DNA from: Trachythela sp. YZ-2020
Lineage: Eukaryota; Cnidaria; Anthozoa; Malacalcyonacea; Clavulariidae
Reading direction: 5' to 3'
NCBI GenBank assembly: GCA_016169945.1
Contig: JADLSH010000326.1
Coordinates: 1,178,001-1,242,000, forward strand
Length of the DNA: 64,000 nt
Made by a program: the position numbers and the translations under genes. The notes beneath the pieces are model-generated. The model did no database searches. It was not told the DNA's origin and worked only from the letters and a program-made list of their open reading frames with translations. How positions within the stretch are numbered: position 1 is the stretch's first letter; each line of letters begins with the position of its first letter. This document shows positions 49,064 through 59,359 of this stretch, piece by piece.

Positions 49064-49073
49064 TAGTGGAATA

Positions 49074-49610
49074 CGCAAGACATTTAATCGCGTGCACGGC
49101 GCACGTATTGGTCAAACGTTGGCAGACCAATTCAAATGAGTAACAAATGTATATACATAAGTATGTATTTCTTATATACCTTAATGGCTATTGATCTTCG
49201 ACAGTTTGACTGTTTAACTGTTCAGTTTGATAGTTTCTCCTTCAGAAATAGAACAACTACATTTGAAATTGGCCACATATTTTAAAGCATTCGTTCTGGT
49301 CCATAATTTCGTATTGAAAACCTTCGTATTTGCACGTTTTTATATGATCTAACGACGTTTTGTCAATTTATTTTGACATTTCCGAAAACATATAAGCGCC
49401 ATGTTGAGTTTAAATCTAGCCTGCGAACAGGAAGAATTTAATGATGTAATAGCCTTGGGGAACATTACGTCATTGCATTGTAAGCCACTTGCTGATTGGT
49501 TTTCAATTTAAATAAGCTCGTCGCTGAATGGCTACAAGCTAACAGCTAACAGCCAACAGCAAACAGCCAACAGCACGATGGCAATATATCTGCATTCGCA
49601 GATACAAAAA
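49074..49610. other. End of the first Helentron-like unit
   Basis: No gene. The last 130 bp match the ends of the other two units (GCTCGTCGCTGAATGGCTAC, CACGATRGCA, ATATCTGC). It has a short AACAGCC/CAACAGCA repeat at 49,544-49,575. Confidence 0.7.
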
Positions 49611-49792
49611 TAGGTACGCAAAGCGTACATGTAGATCTGCTCATGCGTGTTTGCATAATTGTATAATGATGTCAAAGTATGATGTCAAAGTATGAGGTCA
49701 ATGAGTGTACCGTTAAAAAACTGTGCACGAAGGGGATGAGGGCCTATAGCCCATGGGAGCAATGCACTCTCCTCAACAAAGGCTTGCCAGCT

Positions 49793-49986
49793 TTAAAAAA
49801 TATTTAGTCGTCTTACACAGGGTTTTATGAAGCGTGGGGGGAGCATATGGAAAATAGGGGATTTGGAAATGCGAGCGCGCAGGGAAAGATCTAAAAACGT
49901 TGTCTGAGACTACAAAAAATGCTCAAGAACGCATGCTCCCCCCACGCTCCACGAAACTCAGTGTAAGACCACAAAATATTTTTTAA
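49793..49986. mobile_element. Foldback MITE in the second Helentron-like unit
   Basis: Arms of about 54 bp (49,793-49,846 and 49,933-49,986) share TTTAAAAAATATTT, GTCTTACAC and GCGTGGGGGGAGCAT in inverted order, with an 86-bp centre. The third unit lacks it, so it entered after the array formed or was lost from the other unit. Confidence 0.75.
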
Positions 49987-50093
49987 CTCGCAATCCTCGC
50001 AATGTTTTAAAACATTGTTGAAACCTTCACATTTTAGTCTTTTATACTTGAGAATAAAGGTAATGGATATAACACTACTATAATACTATTTAC

Positions 50094-51760
50094 ACACCAC
50101 ATATAAATATTACATACCATCAACTCATTTAGTCCCTGTAGTCACAGTCTGCGATTGGGAAGAAATGCCAAGCTGTGCTTATATCTTTATACCAATCAAA
50201 TATCAAAAGTATAAGGTGATGTTGACTATCGAAATGACGATTCGATTTGACGATTTTGACACAAACAGTGTTGAGAATAAATATTGCATTATTTTAACAC
50301 TTTTATGAGTGAACTTTGTCGAAATAGAAGCTCGAATAATGCAGGATATTCGTACAATATTTAAAAAGACACACCACGTATAAATATTACATACCATCAA
50401 CTATTTTCGTCCCCCTAGTCACAGCAGTTTGGGAAATAAATGCCAAACTGTGCTTATATCTTTATACCAATTAAAAATCTTAAAAGTATAAGGTGATAGC
50501 TATTGACTATCGAAATGACAATTCGATTTGACGATTTTGACCCAAATAGTGTTGAGAATAAATATTGCATTATTTTAACACTTTTATGAGTTAACTTTGT
50601 CGAAATAGAAGCTCGAATAATGCAGGATAGTCGTACAATATTTTAAAAGGCTTACCTTGTTTCCTGGTTCAAATGATATTGATATATAGCAGGTCAAGTA
50701 AAGTAAATACTTTGTGTAAATTGGCGAATCATTTTCACAGCGTAAAATACGATCAACCACTTCCAATAGTCCCTCGACTCTTGCCATGTTCAAAACAATA
50801 TACAAAATTAAAATGATCGTTGGTTTGATGCATAATTTTCACCGTCAAATTAAAAATTTTACTCATGTTTACAATTTTCGCCCTTCAGTAGTCCGCCATC
50901 TTGAAATAATCAACATCAATTGTCGATTTGTAAGCTAATCGCTGATTGGCTGATATAAGCTCGTCGCTGAATGGCTACAAGCTAACTTAACATTAACATT
51001 TACAACACGATAGCATTATATCTGCTACGCAGATACAAAAATAGGTACGCTAAGCGTACATGTATCTGCGCATGTGTATTTGCATAGACGTCAATGCACG
51101 AGGTCAATATCACTCAATGAGCGGATGAACGTTTATGTTGCTTTTAAAAAACTGTGCATCAAGGGACGAAGGCCTATAGCCCACGGGAGCAATTTTTTAA
51201 ACAATTGTGAAACCTTAAGATTTTAGTCTTTTATACTTGAGAATAAAGGTTATGTTAGCAGCACTATTTACACACCACATATAAATATTACATACCATCA
51301 ACTCATTTAGTCCCCTAGTCACAACAGTTTGGGAAAGAAATGCCAAACTGTGCTTATATCTTTACACCAATCAAATATCAAAAGTAAATTTAATATAAGA
51401 TGATGTTGACGATTGAAATGACAAACAATGACCATGAACTATTGTCGATTTGACCCAAATAGTGTTGAAAATAAATATGGCTTTATTTTAACACTTTTGT
51501 GAGTGAACTTTGTTGAAATGTGATGTTGACTATTGAAATGAGAAACAATGACCATAAACTATTGTCGATTTGAACCAAATGGTGTTGAGAATAAATATGG
51601 CATTATTTTAACACTTTTATGAGTGAACTTTGTCGAAATAGAAGCTCCAATAATGCAGGATATTCGTACAATATTTAAAAAGGCACACCACAATCACATA
51701 TAAATATTACATACCATCAACTCGTTTCGTCCCCCTAGTCACAGCAATTTGGGAAAGAAA
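50094..51760 (+). repeat. Dispersed sub-repeats within Helentron-like units
   Basis: A module of about 280 bp containing CACATATAAATATTACATAC, GTCACAGCA, TGCCAAACTGTGCTTATATC and ATTGCATTATTTTAACAC starts at about 50,094, 50,372, 51,270 and 51,690. Core tandem repeats are typical of Helentron-related non-autonomous elements. Confidence 0.7.
50656..50805 (-). CDS. Exon-like frame in the second Helentron-like unit
   Basis: The minus-strand frame reads MARVEGLLEVVDRILRCEN, then DSPIYTKYLLYLTC and FEPGNK, and meets a consensus donor (AAG/GTAAGCC) at 50,656. It looks like a first coding exon. A copy with few changes occurs in the third unit. No downstream exon is visible nearby, so it may be a captured fragment of a host or transposon gene. 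Identity unknown. Confidence 0.45.
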
Positions 51761-51969
51761 TGCCAAACTGTGCTTATATCTTTATACCAATCAAAAATCT
51801 CAAAAGTATAAGGTGATGTTGACTATCGAAATGACAATTCGATTTGACGATTTTGACACAAACAGTGTTGAGAATAAATATTGCATTATTTTAACACTTT
51901 TATGAGTTAACTTTGTCGAAATAGAAGCTCGAATAATGCAGGATATTCGTACAATATTTAAAAAGGCTT

Positions 51970-52130
51970 ACCTTGTTTCCTGGTTCAAATGATATTGATA
52001 TATAGCAGGACAAGCAGGTCAAGTAAAGTAAGTACTTTGTGTAAATTGGCGAATCATTTTCACAGCGTAAAATACGATCAACCACTTCCAATACTCCCTT
52101 GACTCTTGCCATGTTCAAAACAATATACAA
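51970..52130 (-). CDS. Exon-like frame in the third Helentron-like unit
   Basis: Second copy of the exon at 50.7 kb, with the same donor sequence (AAG/GTAAGCC at about 51,970). A 12-bp in-frame difference (an extra CLSC-type stretch) and mostly conservative substitutions separate the copies. Frame preservation despite divergence hints at past constraint. Confidence 0.45.
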
Positions 52131-52374
52131 AATTAAAATGACCGTTGGTTTGATGCATAATTTTCACCGTCATTTTAAAAATTTTACTCATGTTTACAAT
52201 TTTCGCCCTTCAGTAGTACGCCATCTTGAAATAATCAACATCAATGGTCGATTTGTAAGCTAATCGCTGATTGGCTGATATAAGCTCGTCGCTGAATGGC
52301 TACAAGCTAACACTAACATTAACATAAACATTAACATTAACAACACGATAGCATTATATCTGCTACGCAGATAC

Positions 52375-52656
52375 AAAAACGGAATTCGTGCTCATACCTC
52401 CTAAATTTTTTTCTAAATTAAATTCTATTCTTCTGTAATTCAATTTTTAAATTTATGCATGCCTTATTTGTCATACTTGTGTTTAGTATAGCGTATCGTA
52501 GATGTGGTTCATTCTACTATATAATATGTATGTAATGTATATAATTGTATAATATTATGTTCTTAAATATGTTATTCACACGTCCCTCGTGGAAACCAGC
52601 TTTAAAGTTGACGAGGCTAGCGTGTGACTTTTAAATAAAGTTTTACTACTACTACA
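52375..52656 (+). pseudogene. Last codons and 3'UTR of element G
   Basis: The reading resumes in frame as KNGIRAHTS with TAA at 52,402-52,404. A 3'UTR of about 250 bp follows, with the stem-loop at 52,577-52,626, AATAAA at 52,634-52,639 and a (TAC)n tail. The join with 41,634 needs only the removal of one CAAAAA copy. Confidence 0.8.
52577..52626 (+). other. 3'UTR stem-loop of element G
   Basis: Outer stem CACACG/CGTGTG, inner stem CCTCGT/ACGAGG, bulge GTGGAAACCA, distal stem CAGCTTT/AAAGTTG with one G-U pair. It corresponds position by position to the loops of elements C and F, with different stem bases. Confidence 0.8.
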
Positions 52657-53042
52657 AGGTGAGTGTATGTAGTGTTCGTATTGATTGTACTTTTGTTTGC
52701 GTATTGCGTTTTATGGAAATTTATATAGCGACTCATGTCTGAACTCACTGTTATATGTATACTCAGGCGCCCGCCTTGGGCGATTCAGATATTTCGTCAC
52801 ATATTTTTAGCTTTATAAAGTATTTTGACCTTTTATATCTATGGAATACCAAGACGAAAAGACTGAACATGTAAACGCCGTAGAATGTGCCGAGCGGTGT
52901 ATCACTCCAAAAAATCTCGTACACCTCGAAACAAAATCCTTAAAAATCTCTATAAAATCCCTGAAAATCCCTATTTTCAGAACAGACAGGGTCTCAGTTC
53001 TGCGCGCACTAAGACAAATATTCGAATGGCAATGAGTTGAAA
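52657..53042. other. Non-coding spacer
   Basis: Nothing recognised. A 64-codon frame at 52,841-53,035 has low-complexity Lys/Ile/Ser repeats (KISIKSLKIPI) and no neighbour supporting it. Confidence 0.5.
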
Positions 53043-53495
53043 CATTTACAGACTACAGTTCTGTAATATCATGAAGCATACATGTATATATGTTCGTTAG
53101 ATACCTAATACTTTTCTTATTGTAAACCTTACTATAAACTAGTAGTTTAAAAATGACACTTACCTCAAAGGTTTTCGCAGATATCGCAAGTCTTTATATA
53201 ATATGAAAGCCAAGAATTTTCAAGTGTTTCTGCGTGCAATGCAAATTACACGACCAAGAATTTTGACAAATAGCGCGATTTCATTGGTCGAGAAATTCAC
53301 GTGACATCAAAAAGGGGAGAAATAGCAGATTTTCTACGTTTGCTCAAGTATCAGGCCGCTTATCTGCAAGAAAATACTGATTATACTGCAATTTCCAACT
53401 TGGTCGCAACCGAGCAGGACTTTTTATATAACAGAGATACGACGGCATGGCACAATTAACCCCTTATACCTGTAAATGTTAATCTCGATGCTCTC

Positions 53496-53613
53496 ATGGC
53501 AGATTTTCCAGACGTCGTCGGCGTGAATAACATTGTTGCACCGCCACACGCCAAACATCCAAGCCGACCGTGTTGTTGTACACCCTCCAGATATCCCTCA
53601 TCCGTTACCCCAG
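53496..53613 (+). CDS. Putative first exon in direct-repeat copy 1
   Basis: ATG at 53,496 opens 39 codons (MADFPDVVGVNNIVAPPHAK...) ending at a donor-like CAG/GTTAGC. A TATATAA box lies about 70 bp upstream (53,425-53,431). The same set occurs at 59,242-59,359. No later exon is identified. It may be a promoter plus exon of a decayed gene or element. Confidence 0.3.
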
Positions 53614-53662
53614 GTTAGCTTCATTATTTCTGGTTTAATCAGTTAACTTTACACCTATTTTT

Positions 53663-53986
53663 ATGCTATCTGCAACGTTTTTTTTTTTGGCTTGTCTGGG
53701 TAAATTATGTTTTCTGCCCAGTGCTATTATATTTGTTCATCCACCCGTACCGGATGGGTTTGGTATATTATGTCGTTTTTATATCGTTTTGCAGTATATT
53801 TTATTAGTCGCTACTTGTATATCGTTTATTATACATATCATATGTCATATCATTTTCTGTACTCCCCGTATTACAACGTGCAATAGGTTAGGTACGGACA
53901 TGAGGGTGTGCTACGAATGTTTATACTTGCATGTCGCGAAGCTATATTTCTTCGTCGAGTTCTTACATTTTGCTAATTTGTTTTGA
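53663..53986 (+). CDS. Hydrophobic 107-codon frame in direct-repeat copy 1
   Basis: The frame has three or four hydrophobic segments (TFFFLACLGKLCFL; YIVLQYILLVATCISFIIHII). The second copy (59,432-59,731) keeps the frame but has a different start because of a T-run change. T-rich DNA gives hydrophobic frames by chance, so coding status is doubtful. Confidence 0.2.
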   Translation: MLSATFFFLACLGKLCFLPSAIIFVHPPVPDGFGILCRFYIVLQYILLVATCISFIIHIICHIIFCTPRITTCNRLGTDMRVCYECLYLHVAKLYFFVEFLHFANLF

Positions 53987-54480
53987 GTCGCCCACGGTAC
54001 AATAGTCAAACGTTGGCGCTGATTTCCATATTTTATACTCGCCGCATGATTAACGCTGCCACAATATTCAATAATTTTGTTTGGTACATAAAATAGCCGG
54101 ATATTTTCTGTATGCGTGTAAGGGTTTTATTCGTGTGCGATAGTGTGAGACGTTCCGAGCATTCTACCTAGGTACGAACTATGTATAATATTAATATGTG
54201 GCTCTAATTATGCTTCATGCCTAATATATTACCCCTTCCCGTTTTTCTAATCACCAATTTCTCATTCAGTTTTCGTCCGAATTGCACAAAATTTTAATCG
54301 ATTTGTCCTTCGCCTATTACTAACTGCCCTACGAATTTTCGTATTTATATGTTTTATGTTTTTAAGTTTTCGTGCTTACAGGAAAACACACACACACACA
54401 CACACACACATCCACACACACACATACGCGGGTAAAACAAATAAACAAAAGAAACAAAACAAACAAAAACAAAAACCTGA

Positions 54481-54985
54481 ATACTCTCTGTGTGAGGACC
54501 CCCCCCCAGTATGTGTGAGAAGGAAAATACTCTCTGTGTGAGAGAAAATACGAATACTCTCTGTGTGAGAAGGAAAAATACGAATGAATACTCTCTGTGT
54601 GAGAAGGAAAATACTCTCTGTGTGAGAAAAATACGTATACTCTCTGTGTGAGAAAGAATATATATAATCTCTGTGTGAGAAAAAATACGAATACTCTCTG
54701 TATGAGAAAGAATATATATAATCTCTGTGTGAGAAAAGATACGAGTACTCTCTGTGTGAGAAAGAAAATATATATAATCTCTGTGTGAGAAAAAACACGA
54801 ATTCTCTCTGTGTGAGAAAGAAATATATGTACTCTCTGTGTAAGGAAAAATACGAACACTGTCTGTGTGAGAAAGAATATATATAATCTCTGTGTGAGAA
54901 AAAATGGGAGTACTTTCTGTGTGAGAAGGGAATATCGCCTCTGCGAGAAACAAAATACGAGCACTCTCTATGTGCGAAAGAAATA
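54481..54985 (+). repeat. CTCTGTGTGAGAA minisatellite, copy 1
   Basis: About twenty units of CTCTCTGTGTGAGAA or ATCTCTGTGTGAGAA are separated by short A-rich or TATATAA spacers, giving a compound period near 45-50 bp. It is preceded by a CA run at 54,387-54,425. Open minus-strand frames across it (SHTESIRIF-type) are by-products of the repeat. Confidence 0.9.
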
Positions 54986-55328
54986 TATAAAATATGATCT
55001 CATTAGTTATTTCATTAGTTTTATTAACAAGGATTTGTTATCTTGTCGTTCCGTCTCGAGAGGGGCAAACTAAATACGCCTTATACCCTGTCATCGACCG
55101 AGTTGTCGTCGGACGCTCGATGACAAATTGCCATGTGCATGCTCAAAATTCAATAAAAACTTAAAATTCGAAATCTACGCGGGCGAAACCACGCATAGCC
55201 TCCGGTTCGGTTGTTCCATTACGTTATCCCTGTTAGGTGCCTCAGATGACGAAGTACCCCCCCCCCCCACACACACACACACACAAACACACCCCCCCGC
55301 TCGCGATGGCCCTGCCCGAGAGGCTTCC

Positions 55329-57391
55329 TAGTCCAATGTTTACCGAGTGTGTATACAGTATGCCGGTACCAACCTTACAACGTGCGCGTCTTGCAATTTT
55401 TCGAACAGGTACATGCAAGTACTCGGCTGTACAAATGATAGCGCTCTCTTTCCAAAGTTCTGAGTATATGCTCGAAAAACAACCTCGATATTAAAAATGA
55501 TTTCCGTTTACAACTAGTAAAATTTTATTCAATGTCAGGTTGATGCCGTTGATATCAACTCGTGGTAATATATAAATCCACATGATCGAGTCTCGTATTC
55601 TCTGGGCAATACGCCACTGGAGTAGGTTAAGATGAAATCTATATACGGCATGTAATCGAACACCGAACACGTAAAATTAACTGACGCGAATTAAAAAGAG
55701 TAAAAAGCGTACTCAAGTGAAGCCCTAGACTTGCTACAAGTCGAATCGAATATTTAGACGCGCGGTCAAGTCCGTAGTAACCCAGTCATTCTGTTATAAG
55801 ATATTCCTACTATTGAGACGGATTTTAGGTCTTGAAAGCGGACAAGGGAGTGGGGTACCCGTGGGAGAACGAAAATGCACGAATTATTATCAATCGCAAT
55901 TAATCTCCAATGGAAAATCGATGTCCAATGGCTTTGATGTATTTGCGGTTTTCATTATTATGTACACAAGCTAGTGGCTGAACTCCGCAGGCGATTCGGT
56001 GGAAAACGGCAGAATGTAATGATTGTTGCTATACTTAGCTTATTATTATGCTAAGTCATCACCCCATCTTTTATAACTACGTAAGCAAATTTTAGAATAG
56101 AATAATTATATTTAAACAGCGTGATTCCTTCAGCGCATAGAAACACTGCTACTTGGTATCAGTGCATGGAATATTTCGTTGAAGTTAGTGACAGGAAGGC
56201 CGCTCAAGGCCCTAGACTATAGTCGGTAAGCATCGCTAAATATGATTGCATCGCTAAATATGATTATCGTAGTTCATTTGGTCAAGAAAATTAGAATAAT
56301 TATGGGCTTATTAATCGATTTAGGTGTTTAAAATAGTTCCATATGACGTCGGTGCGTAGATGTGCTGACTGTGTAAAAATATCTTTAGGTATTAAAACCT
56401 CGATTAAAACAATTCAAAATTTCAAACTGTAAAATGCTTTATTTCAAAAGTTGCTCTGTTTTTTCTATAGGAACAAGACGCCTACTGAGGCGTTCACACT
56501 GGCCCTGCGGAGCAGGTTTTGCCCCATGTGTGAGGTTTCAGGTAGCCGATTGTGAGATATATAGACATTGTCCTATCATTACCGAGTATGATATAATATT
56601 CACTTCTTAGTTTAATATATGTATTAAAGACAAAATTCTAATAAATATTTAAACCAAATTCATCATGTTATTGTAACTATTTTAGTAATATACTCCATAC
56701 GCTAGAGTTGACACGTCAGTTGTATTTCACACAAACTAAAAATAGCAAACGTAAACAAGACATTTTGAGCCATATTTTGTGATATTTAATAATACCTAAA
56801 GTCGTAATGAACAATATTGAATCGAAATACCAATATTGTTAAAAAGCAAGAACAAAGCATCATACCAGAAAGTGAATGACTTTGAAAAACAATTGTTACT
56901 AAAGCCGTACTTCTTGAGAAACATTCCAAATTATTTATACAAAGGCAACAAAGCTAATTTTTAATAGCTTTGTAGTTTAATATGATGTAACTGTATTCTA
57001 CGTTGTACTATCTAAACTTATGTTGTAAACTTAAACAATCTCAGTTAGTAACAGTCGAAGTCGCTTAAACATACGGGCAACATTTTCGCCACAATTTCCA
57101 GGGATTTTACCAACTGTAACTGCAGCTATTGAATACGCAAGAAATCTACAACGAACTCATGTGTTGTTTATATCAAAGAAAACCACGCATGAAACATAAA
57201 CACAGGAAAACATTTCCTAATAGACATATTTGTCATATAGCCCGCTCCTCAATGACGGTCATTTTGAATCGGGTGGACGATTTCGTAAACATCACATGGT
57301 CTCTGAGCCTGCGATGCGCTAACGCAAACTCGATTTCTCGACGATTAAAAAACAGAAAATTAGGGATTTACGAAACTTGGCCTACAGGCCA
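55329..57391. other. Non-coding interval between the long direct repeats, left part
   Basis: No gene, RNA or repeat family that I can support. A direct repeat of ATCGCTAAATATGATT occurs at 56,233-56,267. Otherwise unique-looking AT-rich DNA. Confidence 0.6.
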
Positions 57392-57803
57392 CAGAGACGT
57401 AGCCAGGTTTTCCAGTCAAGGGGGGCCGAAAACATTTTGGGGGGGGGCCAACTCAAAAACGTAAAATATAACCAGCATGCCCGACGGCGACCCACATTTT
57501 GCACGTGTTGCACTTCGGTCACTCTTCGGAAATCAACGGAAGAATTCGTAATATTGTAGCCACTGATCTATCTATAACTGATCAATACATATAAGCCTCA
57601 AATCGAAGCCATTGTCATTGAATCAATGCTGAAATACGCCCAAATTCTCAAAACATCATGTAGTAAAAGTAAAATATAATATTTGCATGACGTATAGCGT
57701 GAGAAAATAATAAAAATATTTTGCTAGAATTTTACCAAGGGGAGCCGAGAGTTTCGCCAGAGGGGGCCCGGCTCCCGGGCCCCCCCCTCTAGCTACGTCT
57801 CTG
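57392..57803. mobile_element. hAT-type MITE (412 bp) with 8-bp target duplication
   Basis: TIRs begin CAGAGACGTAGC and end GCTACGTCTCTG. The 8-bp target duplication ACAGGCCA lies at 57,384-57,391 and 57,804-57,811 and is perfect. An 8-bp duplication with a CAG-starting TIR is the hAT signature. Inside are long G runs at left and C runs at right that extend the inverted structure. No coding capacity. Confidence 0.85.
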
Positions 57804-58788
57804 ACAGGCCAGTGTAATAAGGCGACTGCACTGCCTGCATTCTTTCACGATTGATCTCTGGACTGACTTTGTCGCTGTTTTCTCTGGTGAAGATATTCGA
57901 GTATTAAATATATGGTTTTGTTTTTTTAGTTTATCTTGCTTTGAAAGAGTTTTATAGTAGAAATCGGCCTATTTACAAAATTATTCGTGTCTGTTTATTT
58001 AGGACATATAGGTATAAATTTTCGCGTGGTTGAAAGGTCCTCAATAGACTTGTGAGTTTATATCATTTATATATATAGTTTTGGTTTCTTAGTTTATCTC
58101 ATAGTGCTTTAAGAGTGTTTAGTAGTGCTTGCAGATATCTTTTTTTTTTTACAATTATTTGTTCATGTGTTTGTTGTATATTTAAGTAATTTGAATCATG
58201 CCTGCGGCATGCTTCGTCGATTCCTTATGTTGGCAAACATCTTAGCCGCAGATTTTTCCTCGTTATTTTTTCTCACGTCAGATTTTGATGTTCAAGCACA
58301 ATTTATCCGACCTAAATTTACCGCACTTTTATTTTTGATGTAAATAACGGTATGATTAAACTGCTTTTTGGTTTTTCTTACAGTGTTTGCGCTTGTAAAG
58401 AACCGACTCTCCTGTAATCCTGTTGCGTTTCCTGTCAGCATGAAAGGTCTGTTGTTTATAAATTTATTTTCTAATTAACTGTCATTCAGATTTTGATGTT
58501 CAAGCACAATTTAATTATCCGACCTAGTGTTCGCGTTTGCAAAGAACCGACTTGCGTTTCCTGTCAGCAAGAAAAATATGTTGTTTAAATAATTCAATAC
58601 GCTTCTTTATTAAAATACCTTGAGTATTATATATATTTGCGCCTCTTCGATTTGATTGTTCAACTGATCATTTTGTCGTTTATCGCGTCGATTCACTTAA
58701 TTGTTCAATATTATTTTGCTCTGTTATTTTGTCGTTTATTGCGCCGTTGACTTGATTTTTCGATAGAATTTCGTAGTTCATTGCGACG
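57804..58788. repeat. Non-coding interval with imperfect local duplications
   Basis: Modules recur once or twice: TTTTAGTTTATCT (57,930 and 58,090), TCAGATTTTGATGTTCAAGC (58,278 and 58,490), and AAAGAACCGACT with GTTTCCTGTCAGCA (58,397 and 58,543). They look like short tandem duplications that have diverged. No gene seen. Confidence 0.6.
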
Positions 58789-59241
58789 CATTTACAGACT
58801 ACAGTTCTGTAATATCATGAAGCATACATGTATATATGTTCGTTAGATACCTAATACTTTTCTTATTGTAAACCTTACTATAAACTAGTAGTTTAAAAAT
58901 GACACTTACCTCAAAGGTTTTCGCAGATATCGCAAGTCTTTATATAATATGAAAGCCAAGAATTTTCAAGTGTTTCTGCGTGCAATGCAAATTACACGAC
59001 CAAGAATTTTGACAAATAGCGCGATTTCATTGGTCGAGAAATTCACGTGACATCAAAAAGGGGAGAAATAGCAGATTTTCTACGTTTGCTCAAGTATCAG
59101 GCCGCTTATCTGCAAGAAAATACTGATTATACTGCAATTTCCAACTTGGTCGCAACCGAGCAGGACTTTTTATATAACAGAGATACGACGGCATGGCACA
59201 ATTAACCCCTTATACCTGTAAATGTTAATCTCGATGCTCTC

Positions 59242-59359
59242 ATGGCAGATTTTCCAGACGTCGTCGGCGTGAATAACATTGTTGCACCGCCACACGCCAA
59301 ACATCCAAGCCGACCGTGTTGTTGTACACCCTCCAGATATCCCTCATCCGTTACCCCAG
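59242..59359 (+). CDS. Putative first exon in direct-repeat copy 2
   Basis: Copy of the frame at 53,496-53,613 with the same TATA-like box and donor. See that entry for doubts. Confidence 0.3.

Larger units (their letters stand above)
41635..52379. mobile_element. Head-to-tail trimer of a Helentron-like non-autonomous element
   Basis: Three units share both ends: 41,635-49,610 (with a transposon inside), 49,611-51,041 and 51,042-52,379. Every junction reads CAGATACAAAAATAGGTACGC. On the minus strand each unit starts near TTTTTGTATCTGC and ends with GCAGATACATGTACGC, then a GTACGC-TTA-GCGTAC hairpin and CCTA. Subterminal inverted repeats plus a 3' hairpin, poly-T target context and tandem copies are features of Helentron/HINE rolling-circle elements. 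No Rep/helicase gene is present. The array sits in the last codons of ORF2 of element G, flanked by CAAAAA on both sides. Confidence 0.6.
21758..52656 (+). mobile_element. CR1-like retrotransposon G, split into four segments by nested insertions
   Basis: Four plus-strand pieces follow one another as one element: 21,758-22,190 (ORF1 start of the SGNH domain), about 26,775-29,134 (rest of SGNH, endonuclease, RT fingers and palm), about 40,790-41,634 (RT motif C to near the end) and 52,375-52,656 (last codons and 3'UTR). Each break falls within a domain and the next piece resumes at the matching residue, in frame at the last two joins. The total is about 3.9 kb, near CR1 size. The inserts are element F, element H (with a Polinton-like element) and a Helentron-like tandem array. 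The tail is (TAC)n at about 52,645-52,656. Confidence 0.85.
53043..55328 (+). repeat. Long direct repeat, copy 1 (2,286 bp)
   Basis: It matches 58,789-61,077 almost base for base (start offset 5,746 bp; small differences only, mainly in homopolymers, CA runs and a few substitutions). It starts CATTTACAGACTACAG and ends AGAGGCTTCC. Contents in order: a TATATAA-containing promoter-like region, an exon-like frame, a hydrophobic frame, a CA run, a CTCTGTGTGAGAA minisatellite and a poly-C/CA tract. No TG...CA ends and no target duplication, so long terminal repeats are not supported; a local or segmental duplication fits better. Confidence 0.85.

Noticed and set aside
54354..54964. Long overlapping minus-strand frames rich in FSHTES/FFLTQR over the minisatellite (and the same at 60.1-60.7 kb)
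   Set aside because: All three minus frames are open because the repeat unit lacks stops on that strand. The peptide is the repeat itself and there is no start context or neighbour.
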